Of a stretch of DNA of 64,000 nt, positions 9,093 through 17,469 are shown in pieces. Position numbers and translations under genes: made by a program. Under the pieces are notes generated by a model, which searched no databases, was not told the DNA's origin, and saw nothing but the letters and a program-made list of their open reading frames with translations. The number at the start of each line of letters is the position of its first letter. The stretch's first letter is position 1. This DNA is from JBFWRK01 sp050248955 (GTDB taxonomy: Bacteria > Actinomycetota > Acidimicrobiia > Acidimicrobiales > Ilumatobacteraceae), in contig JBFWRK010000004.1 of NCBI GenBank assembly GCA_050248955.1, positions 124,001-188,000 of the forward strand. Reading direction: 5' to 3'.

Positions 9093-9935
9093 ATGGAGCT
9101 GGACGAGATCACGTACGAGGCGGCCGACGGGGTCGCCGTCGTCAGTCTCGACCGGCCCGACGTGCTGAACGCGATCTCGGGGCGCGCCGGCGGCACCCGC
9201 GACCAGCTCCTGCACGCGATCGGCCTCGCCGCAACGGATGACGACATCGGCTGCGTGGTGCTGCGCGGCAACGGCACGGCGTTCTGCGGCGGCGGCGACC
9301 TCACGGGCAACACCCGGCGCGAGACGCTGGAAGAGCACCGAGCGTTCCTGGAAGACGCCGGCCGGTTCCACGAGCAGGTGGCGGCGAGCGCGGTGCCCAC
9401 GATCGCTGCCGTGCACGGCTACTGCCTCGGCGCCGGCGTGCTCCTCGCCGCGGCATGCGACGTCGTGATCGCCGCCGACAACGCCCGCTTCGGCTTCCCC
9501 GAGGGTCGGATGGGGCTCGTCGGGGCGAGCGTGCTCACGCCGCGCATCGGGCGGCAGTGGGCGAAGTTCCTGATGATGACCGGCGAGCTGATCAGCGCAC
9601 GGCAGGCGCGTGAGCTCGGCATCGTGCTGACGGTCGAGCCGGACGACGAGCTGCTCGACCGCGTCATGGATCTCGCCGCCCGGATCTCACGCATGCCCCG
9701 CGAGAGCGTCGAGCTGAACCGTCGGGCCGTCGACGCTGTCGCGGCCGCGGCGGGCGAGGCTGCGGCCCGTGCGGTTGCGATCGTCCACGACGCCGAGACC
9801 CTCGCCGCCGCGGACCGGGCGACCGCGCCGGACGGGCGGACGTTCCGCTCGATCATCGACACCGAGGGCATCGCCGGGCTCAAGCGCGCCCGGGCCGCCC
9901 AGTACGAGGAGCCGTGGCTCCGTCCCCGCGGCTGA
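9093..9935 (+). CDS. enoyl-CoA hydratase/isomerase family protein
   Basis: A 280-residue crotonase-fold protein. The first oxyanion-hole segment is GNGTAFCGGGDL near 58-69, and the second is AVHGYCLGAGVLLAAACD near 107-124. The acidic loop FGFPEGRMGLVGAS fits the active-site region. It probably hydrates or isomerises an unsaturated acyl-CoA in beta-oxidation. ATG 9093 gives the standard start MELDEITYE before the first strand, and GTG 9087 is an alternative. It is expressed divergently from the P450. Its 3' end overlaps the convergent TetR gene by 56 bases, which could couple their levels through antisense transcription. Confidence 0.9.
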   Translation: MELDEITYEAADGVAVVSLDRPDVLNAISGRAGGTRDQLLHAIGLAATDDDIGCVVLRGNGTAFCGGGDLTGNTRRETLEEHRAFLEDAGRFHEQVAASAVPTIAAVHGYCLGAGVLLAAACDVVIAADNARFGFPEGRMGLVGASVLTPRIGRQWAKFLMMTGELISARQARELGIVLTVEPDDELLDRVMDLAARISRMPRESVELNRRAVDAVAAAAGEAAARAVAIVHDAETLAAADRATAPDGRTFRSIIDTEGIAGLKRARAAQYEEPWLRPRG

Positions 9936-10587
9936 TCAGACCGTCGAGCAACAACGACGCCAGTCCCTCGCCGAGCTCCCGGGGATCGCCGCCGCGGCTC
10001 GGGTCGAACCAGCGGTTCGACCAGGCAACGGCGCCGAGGATCGTCTGTGCGATCACACCCGCGCCCAAGGTCGAGCGCAACGTCCCGTCAGCGAGCCCGG
10101 CGGCCACCACGGCGCGCACGATCTCGAACAACCGCTGGGCGTGAGCGGCGAGCTCCGTCTGCCAGGGTTGGTCGACGTCGAGCCGTGACATGTCCTCCAT
10201 CGCGTAGATGTGGAGGTACGGGTCGTGCGCCGCGAACTGGACCATGTTGTGCACGATCAGCCGGCGGAGCTGTTCGGCCGGTGGGAGGTCGTCGTCGTCG
10301 ACGATCGCTCGGAAGCCGCTCTCGATCGCCTGCAGCGCGTCACGGGTCAGCTCGATGAACAGCTCGAGCTTGTTCTCGACGTAGTAGTACACCGTCGCCC
10401 GGTCGGTGCCGGCAGCTTCGGCGATGTCGCTCATCGTCGCCTTCGTGAAGCCCTTCGCGTGGAACACCGATGCCGCGGCGCGCAGCAGCTCGGCGCGGCG
10501 CTGCTGGTAGTCCTCGCTCGATTCGCTGCGAGCGCGTCGGCGCCGTACGTCGAGCCCTGGAGCCGTTCGGTCGAGGCTGCTGGTCAC
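9880..10587 (-). CDS. TetR/AcrR-family transcriptional regulator
   Basis: A 235-residue regulator. The N-terminal helix-turn-helix lies at about 30-75, with the recognition helix in AGTDRATVYYYVENK, a classical TetR signature. The C-terminal ligand domain has no recognisable specificity. GTG 10587 overlaps the stop of the upstream acyl-CoA dehydrogenase as GTGA, so the two form one operon. A tandem palindrome at 11950-11989, upstream of that operon, is the best candidate for its own operator. It is also one of two TetR proteins in the window that might bind the repeated TGAC-N6-GTCA sites. A basic stretch (RRRRAR) precedes the DNA-binding domain. It converges on the hydratase with a 56-base overlap. 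Confidence 0.92.
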   Translation of the reverse strand: MTSSLDRTAPGLDVRRRRARSESSEDYQQRRAELLRAAASVFHAKGFTKATMSDIAEAAGTDRATVYYYVENKLELFIELTRDALQAIESGFRAIVDDDDLPPAEQLRRLIVHNMVQFAAHDPYLHIYAMEDMSRLDVDQPWQTELAAHAQRLFEIVRAVVAAGLADGTLRSTLGAGVIAQTILGAVAWSNRWFDPSRGGDPRELGEGLASLLLDGLISRGDGATAPRTGRPGRA

Positions 10588-11915
10588 ACCGTGGTGGCGG
10601 GTGACGGCGGCCCGGTCGGGATGTACGGGATCGGCTCGACCACGCCCGCGTACTTGTCGCGCAGCGCCTCGAGGACGACACCACGGGACTGCGTCGGCCA
10701 GAGGCCGTCGGTCGCGTCGTAGCCCTTCAACACGCCGCGTGCGAGGTTGATCTGGTGGACCTCCGTCGGGCCGTCCGCCAGGCCGAGCACCATCCCGGCC
10801 ATGTACTGCGCGGCGAGCGGCATCTCCTCGGTGAGCCCGAGTCCGCCGTGCACCTGGATCGCGCGGCGCACGATGCTCTCGATCACGCGCGGCGTGGCGA
10901 TCTTCAACGCGCCGATCTCCTGCCGGCACGCCTCCTCACCGACCTGGTCGACCTTCCACGACGTGTACAGCACCGCGAGGCGGTACTGCATGAGCTCCGT
11001 GACGGAGTCGGCGATGTAGCCCTGCACGAACTGCTTGTCGGACAGGCGACTGCCCTGCGTGAACCGGCTCTTCGCCCGCTCGCACATCATGTCGATCGCC
11101 CGCTGGCAGAGGCCCACGCTGCGCATCGCGTGGTGGATCCGCCCGCCGGCGAGCCGCGACTGGGCGATCTTGAACCCCTCCCCCTCGTTGCCGAGCATCG
11201 CGTCGTGCGGGACGCGGAGGCGCTCGTAGCTCATCAGCCCGTGGCCGGGGCCGTACTCGGGATGGCCGTACAGGTTGTGCTTCGCCGCGATGTTGACGCC
11301 GGGTGTGTCGGCGGGGACGAGGAACATCGACGTGCCGCGGTGGACCGGGACGTCGGGGTTGGTGACCGCCATGATGATGAAGAACGAGGCGACCGAGGCG
11401 TTCGACGACCAGTACTTCTGGCCGTCGATCACCCACTCGTCACCGTCGCGCACGGCACGAGTCGTGAACACGCCCGGATCGGCGCCGCCCTGCGGCTCGG
11501 TCATCGAGAAGCAGGAGAAGATCTCGCCGGCGAGCAACGGCTGGAGGAACCGCCGCTTCTGCGCGTCGGTGCCGAAGCGGGCGATGATCTCGGCGTTGCC
11601 GGTGTCGGGCGCTTGGGTGCCGAACACGATCGAACCCCACACACCGACCCGCCCGAGGATCTCGTTGAGCAGTGCGAGTTTCAGCGCGCCGTACCCCTGG
11701 CCGCCGAGCGACGGAGGCAGGTGCGCCGCCCACAGACCGCGATCACGAACCTGCTGCTTGAGCGGGTCGACGACCGCGCGCCGGGTGTCGTCGAGCGGGA
11801 GGAAGCCCGACTCGGGGAAGAGCACCTCGAGTGGCTGCACCTCCTCGTCGATGAAGCGCCGCGCCCAGTCGAGCTTCTCCTGGAACTCGGGTTCGGTCGA
11901 GAAATCCCATGCCAT
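10584..11915 (-). CDS. acyl-CoA dehydrogenase
   Basis: A 443-residue FAD enzyme that introduces an alpha-beta double bond into an acyl-CoA. The flavin and substrate motif is CFSMTEPQGGADPG. The C-terminal domain contains QVHGGLGLTEEMPLA, then GPTEVHQ with the likely catalytic Glu near 385, the position used in the ACAD10/11-like branch. It is a full-length, homomeric-type protein, unlike the paired dehydrogenases at 13232-15425 and 55458-57724. The TetR gene follows with a 4-base overlap. The start region is clean and a tandem palindrome lies 35-74 bases upstream of the start, suggesting local repression by the co-transcribed TetR. Confidence 0.93.
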   Translation of the reverse strand: MAWDFSTEPEFQEKLDWARRFIDEEVQPLEVLFPESGFLPLDDTRRAVVDPLKQQVRDRGLWAAHLPPSLGGQGYGALKLALLNEILGRVGVWGSIVFGTQAPDTGNAEIIARFGTDAQKRRFLQPLLAGEIFSCFSMTEPQGGADPGVFTTRAVRDGDEWVIDGQKYWSSNASVASFFIIMAVTNPDVPVHRGTSMFLVPADTPGVNIAAKHNLYGHPEYGPGHGLMSYERLRVPHDAMLGNEGEGFKIAQSRLAGGRIHHAMRSVGLCQRAIDMMCERAKSRFTQGSRLSDKQFVQGYIADSVTELMQYRLAVLYTSWKVDQVGEEACRQEIGALKIATPRVIESIVRRAIQVHGGLGLTEEMPLAAQYMAGMVLGLADGPTEVHQINLARGVLKGYDATDGLWPTQSRGVVLEALRDKYAGVVEPIPYIPTGPPSPATTV

Positions 11916-11949
11916 GGCTCATGCCTCACGATCGGTTCGGCGATCCTCT

Positions 11950-11989
11950 GTCAACATCGCGTTGACGACCGTATCAACACCGCGTTGAC
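11950..11989. promoter_or_regulatory. tandem palindromic operator, GTCAAC-N5-GTTGAC twice
   Basis: Two 17-base dyads, GTCAACATCGCGTTGAC at 11950-11966 and ATCAACACCGCGTTGAC at 11973-11989, are spaced 23 bases centre to centre. They share 15 of 17 positions. They lie just upstream of the acyl-CoA dehydrogenase-TetR operon (start 11915, minus strand). The half-sites differ from the TGAC-N6-GTCA family in both spacing and order. This looks like an autoregulatory TetR operator bound by two dimers, which is inference. Confidence 0.65.
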
Positions 11990-12025
11990 GGCCGCCAAGT
12001 CGGAGCACGCGGGCACGTCCCGAGG

Positions 12026-13174
12026 TCAGGTCGCGAGCCACTCGGCGATCACGTCGAGTGCCTCGTCGAGCAGCTCGGGCTGGCCCTCGAAGTAGTGGGT
12101 CGCCCGGCGCACGAAGCGCAGGTCGCGCCTCGTCGCCGCGGTCGCAGCGTCGTACATCTCCTGCGCCATGTTCGGCAGCACGGTCGGATCGGCGGTGCCG
12201 AGCACGACGAGCACCGGCGAGGTGATCCCGGGGAGCCAGCGCAGCGAGTCGCCCTGCGTGTGATCGAGCGACCACTGGTTCAACCACGAACGGCAGGTGG
12301 TCACCCGGCTGATGCCGGCCGGCATGTAGTTCGCCACCCGAGGCGGGCCCCACAAGGTCACGCCGACCTCGCGGTCGCTCGGGTCGATGCTGCCGTCGAG
12401 GAAGCGCAGATCGGCGCCGGTGCCCTGCACGACGAAGGCGAGGTCATCGAGGCCCGGCGGCGACTGCTCCCCCGCCGCGAGCCACGCCAACCGCTGCTCG
12501 CACCATGCCGCGATCCGGCGGTTGCGGGCCACCTGCGCGGCGCGGTAGCGGACGATGAACTCGGGCGTGTACGGGGGCGCGTTGCCGGCGTCGTACATGT
12601 CGAGCGACGGGTCGCGATCGAACGGGCGTTGCTCGTCGGTGATCGACGGGTCGAGCCACTCCGTGCTCAACCGGGCCCGCGAGGGGTGCGCGTTCAGCAG
12701 CACGACCACATCGACGGGACGGAGCCCGGCCGTGGTGAGGTCCGGGCCGCCGCCTGCCGGCGCGGCGACCGTCGGCGCGAGCGCCTGGGCCTGGTAGTAG
12801 GGCACGATCGAGGCACCGCCCGAGTTGCCCACCAGCACGACGCGCTCGTAGCCGCTCGAGTAGAGGTGCTCGACCATCGTGCCCATGTCGAGCAGGCAGT
12901 TCTCGAGGATCAACGACGTGTCGTTGCCGACGTAGCGGGTGGTGAACCCGATCGCACCGAGCCCGCGCCCGGCGAGGCCGGGCAGCGCGTAGTGCCCGAG
13001 GAAGTTCGCCGTGGGATGGCAGATCATGATCGCGGTCGACGGCCTGCTCCCGGTGAGCTTCATCTCGCTCGCCCACACCGTGCGCGCCAGGCGGGCGACG
13101 CCGGAGTAGATCTCGACCTTGGCGTGCGCCTCCGTGCGAGCGCCGATCAGGTTCCGTTCCAGTGCGCCGGTCAT
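12026..13174 (-). CDS. alpha/beta hydrolase
   Basis: A 382-residue alpha/beta hydrolase-fold protein. The nucleophile elbow VGNSGGAS puts Ser near 118, a likely acid is in LGTADPTVLP near the C-terminus, and a likely His is in RATHYFEGQPE. The early strand IMICHPTANFLGHY resembles the oxyanion region. The protein is longer than simple esterases and has an inserted cap of about 120 residues. It is the last gene of the minus-strand operon starting at 17281, 57 bases downstream of the small acyl-CoA dehydrogenase subunit. It may hydrolyse a thioester, lactone or ester in the same pathway. The exact substrate is not recognisable. Confidence 0.8.
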   Translation of the reverse strand: MTGALERNLIGARTEAHAKVEIYSGVARLARTVWASEMKLTGSRPSTAIMICHPTANFLGHYALPGLAGRGLGAIGFTTRYVGNDTSLILENCLLDMGTMVEHLYSSGYERVVLVGNSGGASIVPYYQAQALAPTVAAPAGGGPDLTTAGLRPVDVVVLLNAHPSRARLSTEWLDPSITDEQRPFDRDPSLDMYDAGNAPPYTPEFIVRYRAAQVARNRRIAAWCEQRLAWLAAGEQSPPGLDDLAFVVQGTGADLRFLDGSIDPSDREVGVTLWGPPRVANYMPAGISRVTTCRSWLNQWSLDHTQGDSLRWLPGITSPVLVVLGTADPTVLPNMAQEMYDAATAATRRDLRFVRRATHYFEGQPELLDEALDVIAEWLAT

Positions 13175-13188
13175 GTCGTCCCTTCATC

Positions 13189-13236
13189 CAGTCGGTCGTT
13201 CAGCCGGTCGTTCAGCCGGTCGTCCAGCCGGTCAGT
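13189..13236 (+). repeat. 12-base tandem repeat, four copies
   Basis: Four consecutive copies of CAGCCGGTCGTT or close variants occupy 13189-13236. They fill the gap between the alpha/beta hydrolase and the small acyl-CoA dehydrogenase subunit, and the last copy runs into that gene's stop codon at 13232. This is a likely replication-slippage repeat. It is too short and spacer-free to be a CRISPR array. Confidence 0.8.
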
Positions 13237-14233
13237 CGGCCGGGTCGAGCGTGAGCAACCGTTCGAGCTGCACGCCAGTACCGCCGAACAGGTGCGAGAG
13301 CACGAGCGCCCGCTTCAGGTACAGCTGCGCGTCGTGCTCGAACGTGAAGCCCATGCCGCCCAGCACCTGGATCGTCGCCGCTGCGCTCCAGCCGGCTGCC
13401 TCGGTCGCCACGAGCAGCGCGCTCAGCGCGTGGAAGTCGGCGTCGCGACGACCCTCGTCGCTGGCGACGGCGGCGAACACCGTCTGGGCGTGCGCGAGCT
13501 CGGCGCGCACCGCCATCTGGGCGCAGGGATGCTTGACCGCCTGGTTCACGCCGATCGGCTTGCCGAACTGGATCCGGCTCGTGGCGTGCGCCGCGGCGAG
13601 ATCGCGCACGGCCTCGGTGATGCCGGTCGACATCGCAGCAGCGAGCACCAGGCCACGGCGCTCGATCGGATCGACGTCACTCGTCACGCTGGCGACGGGC
13701 TCGACGTCACGGCCGACGGCGCGGCGCAGCGTGCACGCCGGGTCGACGCACGGCACCTGCACCACGTCGTCGAGCGCGGCCACCTCCACCAGCGACGTGG
13801 CAGTTGCCGATACCACGACGACGAGCGACCCATCGGCGTCGAGCAGCTGCAACGGGCCCTCGAGCGAGCCGCCGATCACCAGCCCCACCCGCTCGTCACC
13901 GGCGAGGATCGTGGCCGCCAGGTCGTCGCGGCCGGCGAACGCCGCCACCCGCGCCGCGAGCACCGTGGCGAGGAACGGGCCAGCGGCGAGCGAGCGGCCG
14001 ATCTCGCGGAACAGCAACGACTCGGCGGCGAGGCCGAAGCCGACACCGCCCCGCTCCTCGGGCAGCCCGAGTCCGAACCACCCGAGCTCGGCCGACGATG
14101 CCCACGCCGCATCGTCCACCAAGCGATCGGTGTCGAGCAGCTCGCGAGTGCGACTGATCGGCAGCCGCGCCCGGAGGAAGGCGGCCGACGAGTCGACGAT
14201 CTCGGTCTGCTCGGGAGAGAGGGTCAGGTCCAC
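13232..14233 (-). CDS. acyl-CoA dehydrogenase, small (beta-type) subunit
   Basis: A 333-residue member of the shortened acyl-CoA dehydrogenases that work as the partner of a longer subunit in heteromeric enzymes (ChsE1-ChsE2 and FadE26-FadE27 are the known steroid examples). The N-terminal helical domain begins MDLTLSPEQTEIVD. The C-terminal helices carry RIQFGKPIGVNQAVKHPCAQ and LGGMGFTFEHD, and the middle beta domain is reduced. It follows the large subunit by 22 bases in the same operon. A paralogous pair with the same gene order lies at 55458-57724. Assignment as a heterotetramer subunit follows from family knowledge and pairing. Confidence 0.9.
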   Translation of the reverse strand: MDLTLSPEQTEIVDSSAAFLRARLPISRTRELLDTDRLVDDAAWASSAELGWFGLGLPEERGGVGFGLAAESLLFREIGRSLAAGPFLATVLAARVAAFAGRDDLAATILAGDERVGLVIGGSLEGPLQLLDADGSLVVVVSATATSLVEVAALDDVVQVPCVDPACTLRRAVGRDVEPVASVTSDVDPIERRGLVLAAAMSTGITEAVRDLAAAHATSRIQFGKPIGVNQAVKHPCAQMAVRAELAHAQTVFAAVASDEGRRDADFHALSALLVATEAAGWSAAATIQVLGGMGFTFEHDAQLYLKRALVLSHLFGGTGVQLERLLTLDPAD

Positions 14234-14255
14234 GTCGAGTCCCCCATCACGGCGC

Positions 14256-15425
14256 TCATCGGGGCAACCCGAGCACGCGCTCGGCGATGATGTTCTTCTG
14301 GATCTCCGACGTGCCGCCGCCGATCGACGCCGCGTAGGCCCACAGGTGGCGCTGGACCCAGTACGTCTCGGCTTCGTCGTCGACCACCTCGAGCGATCGT
14401 GGCCCCAGGATCTCCATCGCCAACCGGTACACCTCCTGGTTCAAGCGCGCGTCCTCGACCTTCAACATCGATCCCTCGGGACCCGGCTGCGACGAGCGGG
14501 CGTTGCGCGAGATGTTGAGATAGGTCAGCGCCCGCAGCGCGGCCACATCGGCTCTCGCCCGCCCCAGGCGGTGGGCGATCGACTCGTCCACGATGACCGG
14601 ACGGCCGTTGACCGATGTGCGTGAACGGGCGAGCTCGATCAGGCGCTCGACGTTCGACGACAGCTGCACCTGGCTGATCGTGAACGCCGTGCCGCGCTCG
14701 AACGACAGCGTCGACATCGCGACGCTCCACCCGTTGTCGATGTCGCCGACCACGTTCGAGAGCGGGACGCGGACCTCGTCGTAGAACACCTCGGCGAACT
14801 CGTGGCCGTCGTCCAGCGTGCGGATCGGACGCACGTCGATGCCGGGCGTGTGCATGTCGCAGATCACCCAGGTGATCCCCTTGTGCTTCGGCACGTCGGT
14901 GTTGGTCCGCACGAGCAGCTCCTGCCAGTCGGCGACCGGGGCGAAGCTCGTCCAGATCTTCTGGCCGGTGACCACGAGGTGATCGCCGTCCAAGATCGCC
15001 CTGGTGCGCAGGCTCGCCAGGTCGGAACCGGCCTCGGGCTCCGAGAACCCCTGGCACCACACGACGTCGCCGCGCAGGATGGGATGCAGGTGCTCGGACC
15101 GTTGCGCGTCGTTGCCGCGCGCGATCAGCGTCGGCCCGGCGTGGCTCAACCCGACGAACCGTGCATCGATCGGCGCGAGACCGGTGCGTGCGTACTCCTC
15201 GTACCAGATCAGCTGCCGGGTGAGCGGCAGTTCGCGTCCGCCGTACGCCTCCGGCCAGCCGATGCCGGCCCAGCCGGCCTCGTACTGCCGGCGCTGCCAC
15301 TGGAGGTCGTACTCCCGGGCTTCGCGCAGGTCGTTCGGGCGCCGATCCGTCGGCGCGTGCTCGGCCAGCCAGGTGCGGACCTCGTCGCGGAACTGGTCGT
15401 CGTCCGCCGAGAAGGCGAGATCCAT
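14256..15425 (-). CDS. acyl-CoA dehydrogenase, large (alpha-type) subunit
   Basis: A 389-residue acyl-CoA dehydrogenase. The FAD/substrate segment is WCQGFSEPEAGSDLAS, the middle domain has GQKIWTSFAPVADW, and the C-terminal motif GGGTSEIQKNIIAERVLGLP is typical of the larger partner of heteromeric steroid-type dehydrogenases. ATG 15425 is preferred; a TTG one codon upstream would add one residue. It is followed 22 bases later by the small subunit and preceded by an amidohydrolase. The ordered pair implies dehydrogenation of a bulky or branched acyl-CoA. The second pair in the window is highly similar, including an identical last-ten-residue style. Confidence 0.93.
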   Translation of the reverse strand: MDLAFSADDDQFRDEVRTWLAEHAPTDRRPNDLREAREYDLQWQRRQYEAGWAGIGWPEAYGGRELPLTRQLIWYEEYARTGLAPIDARFVGLSHAGPTLIARGNDAQRSEHLHPILRGDVVWCQGFSEPEAGSDLASLRTRAILDGDHLVVTGQKIWTSFAPVADWQELLVRTNTDVPKHKGITWVICDMHTPGIDVRPIRTLDDGHEFAEVFYDEVRVPLSNVVGDIDNGWSVAMSTLSFERGTAFTISQVQLSSNVERLIELARSRTSVNGRPVIVDESIAHRLGRARADVAALRALTYLNISRNARSSQPGPEGSMLKVEDARLNQEVYRLAMEILGPRSLEVVDDEAETYWVQRHLWAYAASIGGGTSEIQKNIIAERVLGLPR

Positions 15426-15438
15426 CAAGCGGTCCCGG

Positions 15439-16641
15439 TCACTGGAACGTGTCGAGCGCGAACAGCTCGATCGCGTTGCCGCGCACGATCTTGTGCACCT
15501 CGTCGTCGGTCAACCCGTCGAGCAGCTTCGCCGCCACCGCCCGCGTGTCCGGCCACGTCGAGTCGCTGTGCGGGTAGTCGGTCTCGAACGTGATCCGATC
15601 GATGCCGATCCGGTCGCGGTTGTCGATGCCGGTCTGGTCCTTGAAGAAGCACATCCACATGTTGCGGTGGAAGTAGGTCGACGGCGGCTCGGGGATGTGC
15701 TTGGTCTGCGCCCAACCCTGGTTGTCCTCCCAGACATCGTCGATCCGCTCGAGGATGTATGGCAGCCATCCCATCTGGCTCTCCGCGTACGCCAGCTTCA
15801 GCCCCGGGTAGCGCACCAGCAGCCCCGACCAGAGGAAGTCGACGACCGACATCATCGCACCGCCGAAGCCGAGCGTCGCCGTGACCGACGGGGGCGCGTC
15901 GGGTGACGTCGCCGGCATCCGCGACGACGACCCGATGTGCATGCACACCGTGGTGCCCGTCTCCTCGCAGGCCTGGAAGAACGGATCCCAGAAGCCGGAG
16001 TGGATCGAGGGGAGACCGAGGTGGGCCGGGATCTCGCTGAACGCGACAGCGCGCACGCCTCGCGCCGCGTTGCGACGGACCTCGGCCGCCGCGAGTGCGG
16101 CATCCCACAGCGGGATCAGGCAGATCGGGACGAGGCGGCCACCGGAGTCCCCGCACCACTCCTCCACCATCCAGTCGTTGTAGGCCACCACGCAGGCGTG
16201 CCCGAGCGCTTTGTCCTTGCCCTCGGAGAACGTCTGCCCGCAGAACCGCGGGAACGTCGGGTAGCAGGCGGACGCCTCGACCCAGTTGGCGTCCATGTCG
16301 TCGAGACGGGCCTTCGGGTCGTAGCAACCGGGACGCATGTCGTCGTAGGTGATCGGCGTCATCGTCATCTCGTCGCGCGGGAAACCGACGGCCGCCACCA
16401 TGCGCTTGTGGGTGTAGACGAGGTCCTCGTAGACCCACGTGTCGGCCTTCGTCGGGGCGTCGTCGTCGAACTCCTCCTTGTAGACCGCGGCGCCGGTGAA
16501 CTGGATGTCGCGCACGCCTCGGCGCACCACCTTCGGCCCACGGTCGCGCAGCTTCGGCGGGAGCCACGTGCTCCACACGTGGCTCGGTTCGACGACGTGG
16601 TCGTCGACGCTGATGATCTTCGGGATGCGCGACTCGTCCAT
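15439..16641 (-). CDS. amidohydrolase family 2 protein
   Basis: A 400-residue TIM-barrel metal hydrolase or decarboxylase of the ACMSD-like branch (Pfam amidohydrolase_2). The first strand carries SVDDHVVEP in place of the usual DxHxH. Later landmarks are RPGCYDPKARLDDMDANWV, MHIGSSSRM with a metal His, and ETDYPHSDSTWP with the last-strand Asp. These proteins hydrolyse C-N or C-C bonds in cyclic or beta-keto substrates. It lies between a VOC gene, separated by 1 base, and the acyl-CoA dehydrogenase pair. Two paralogues are at 52108 and 58216, so the subfamily seems to belong to this pathway. The reaction is unknown. Confidence 0.87.
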   Translation of the reverse strand: MDESRIPKIISVDDHVVEPSHVWSTWLPPKLRDRGPKVVRRGVRDIQFTGAAVYKEEFDDDAPTKADTWVYEDLVYTHKRMVAAVGFPRDEMTMTPITYDDMRPGCYDPKARLDDMDANWVEASACYPTFPRFCGQTFSEGKDKALGHACVVAYNDWMVEEWCGDSGGRLVPICLIPLWDAALAAAEVRRNAARGVRAVAFSEIPAHLGLPSIHSGFWDPFFQACEETGTTVCMHIGSSSRMPATSPDAPPSVTATLGFGGAMMSVVDFLWSGLLVRYPGLKLAYAESQMGWLPYILERIDDVWEDNQGWAQTKHIPEPPSTYFHRNMWMCFFKDQTGIDNRDRIGIDRITFETDYPHSDSTWPDTRAVAAKLLDGLTDDEVHKIVRGNAIELFALDTFQ

Positions 16642-16642
16642 C

Positions 16643-17281
16643 TCAGTCGTACTCGCGGGTCAGCCCGGCTGCCCGCCGGTGGCTGCGTTGGCGGGTGAGC
16701 TCGGCGAGCACCGTCGCCATGTCCTGTCCGCTGGACCTCGCCCGGGACTTCACCTCCTCCCACTCCGCGAGCGACGCCCGCGCCCGCTCGGCGTCGTCGT
16801 TCCAGCGCGGGTCGATCGGCGTCGTGATCTCCAGGCGGTTCCCGTCCGGGTCACGGAAGTAGATGCTGTAGATGATCTTGTGGTCGACCGGGCCGAGCAC
16901 GTCGATCCCGTTGTCCGTCAGCCAGGCATGCCAGGCGTCGACGGTGGCGGTCGAGTCGACCTCCATCGCCAGGTGCCGGAACGTGGCGTACGCGGGGTGC
17001 GAGTCGGGGCTCGGCGCGGGGAGCTCGGGCGCTTCGAAGAAGGCGATCGTCGAGCCGTCACCCATCTTGAAGAACGAGTGGAAGTACGGGATCGGCTCAC
17101 CGGTCGACGGGATCGCGTCGTCGAGCACGGCGGCGACCAGCTCCATGCCGAGCAGGCCGGCGTAGAACTCGACGGTCGCCGAGGTGTCGCTCGAGATGAA
17201 TGCGGCGTGGCTGAGCATCTGCGGACGCCCAGGCGGGCCCGGCGGTGTGCCCGGAGCGGTGCCCGGAGCGGTGGACGTCAT
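16643..17281 (-). CDS. VOC-superfamily protein (glyoxalase/extradiol dioxygenase-like)
   Basis: A 212-residue VOC protein with all three expected metal ligands visible: His25 (LSHAAFI), His103 (FRHLAMEV) and Glu152 (NRLEITTP). The N-terminal 20 residues are a Pro-Gly-Ala-Thr tail encoded by short repeats. The C-terminus is basic. ATG 17281 is used because the frame upstream only crosses the divergent P450 promoter. It is the first gene of the operon running to the alpha/beta hydrolase at 12026. Compared with the VOC protein at 4995, its metal site is intact, so it is the better candidate for a dioxygenase, although glyoxalase or epimerase roles are possible. Confidence 0.85.
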   Translation of the reverse strand: MTSTAPGTAPGTPPGPPGRPQMLSHAAFISSDTSATVEFYAGLLGMELVAAVLDDAIPSTGEPIPYFHSFFKMGDGSTIAFFEAPELPAPSPDSHPAYATFRHLAMEVDSTATVDAWHAWLTDNGIDVLGPVDHKIIYSIYFRDPDGNRLEITTPIDPRWNDDAERARASLAEWEEVKSRARSSGQDMATVLAELTRQRSHRRAAGLTREYD

Positions 17282-17469
17282 CGCGATCCTCCTGCGGCGA
17301 TCGGTTCCTGCCGCGACCGTACGACACAAGACGTCTCGAAACCACCTGTGGGCGACTAACCTCGCCGACGACGGGGATCGGCCATGGGGAGTGGGTCGGC
17401 CTCGTCGGCCCGATGGTCGCCGCGGACGTTTCCCCGAGGCGGTCGACGCAACCAGACCGGAGGTCCTTC

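Noticed and set aside
13119..14624. Plus-strand frame with a Gly-Arg-Ser repeat start
   Set aside because: Product of the 12-base tandem repeat and the antisense of the acyl-CoA dehydrogenase; no homology pattern.
17320..17340. A fifteenth-type operator near the P450 at 17470
   Set aside because: CGACACAAGACGTC resembles one half of the family but fails in both outer positions and spacing, so it was not counted.
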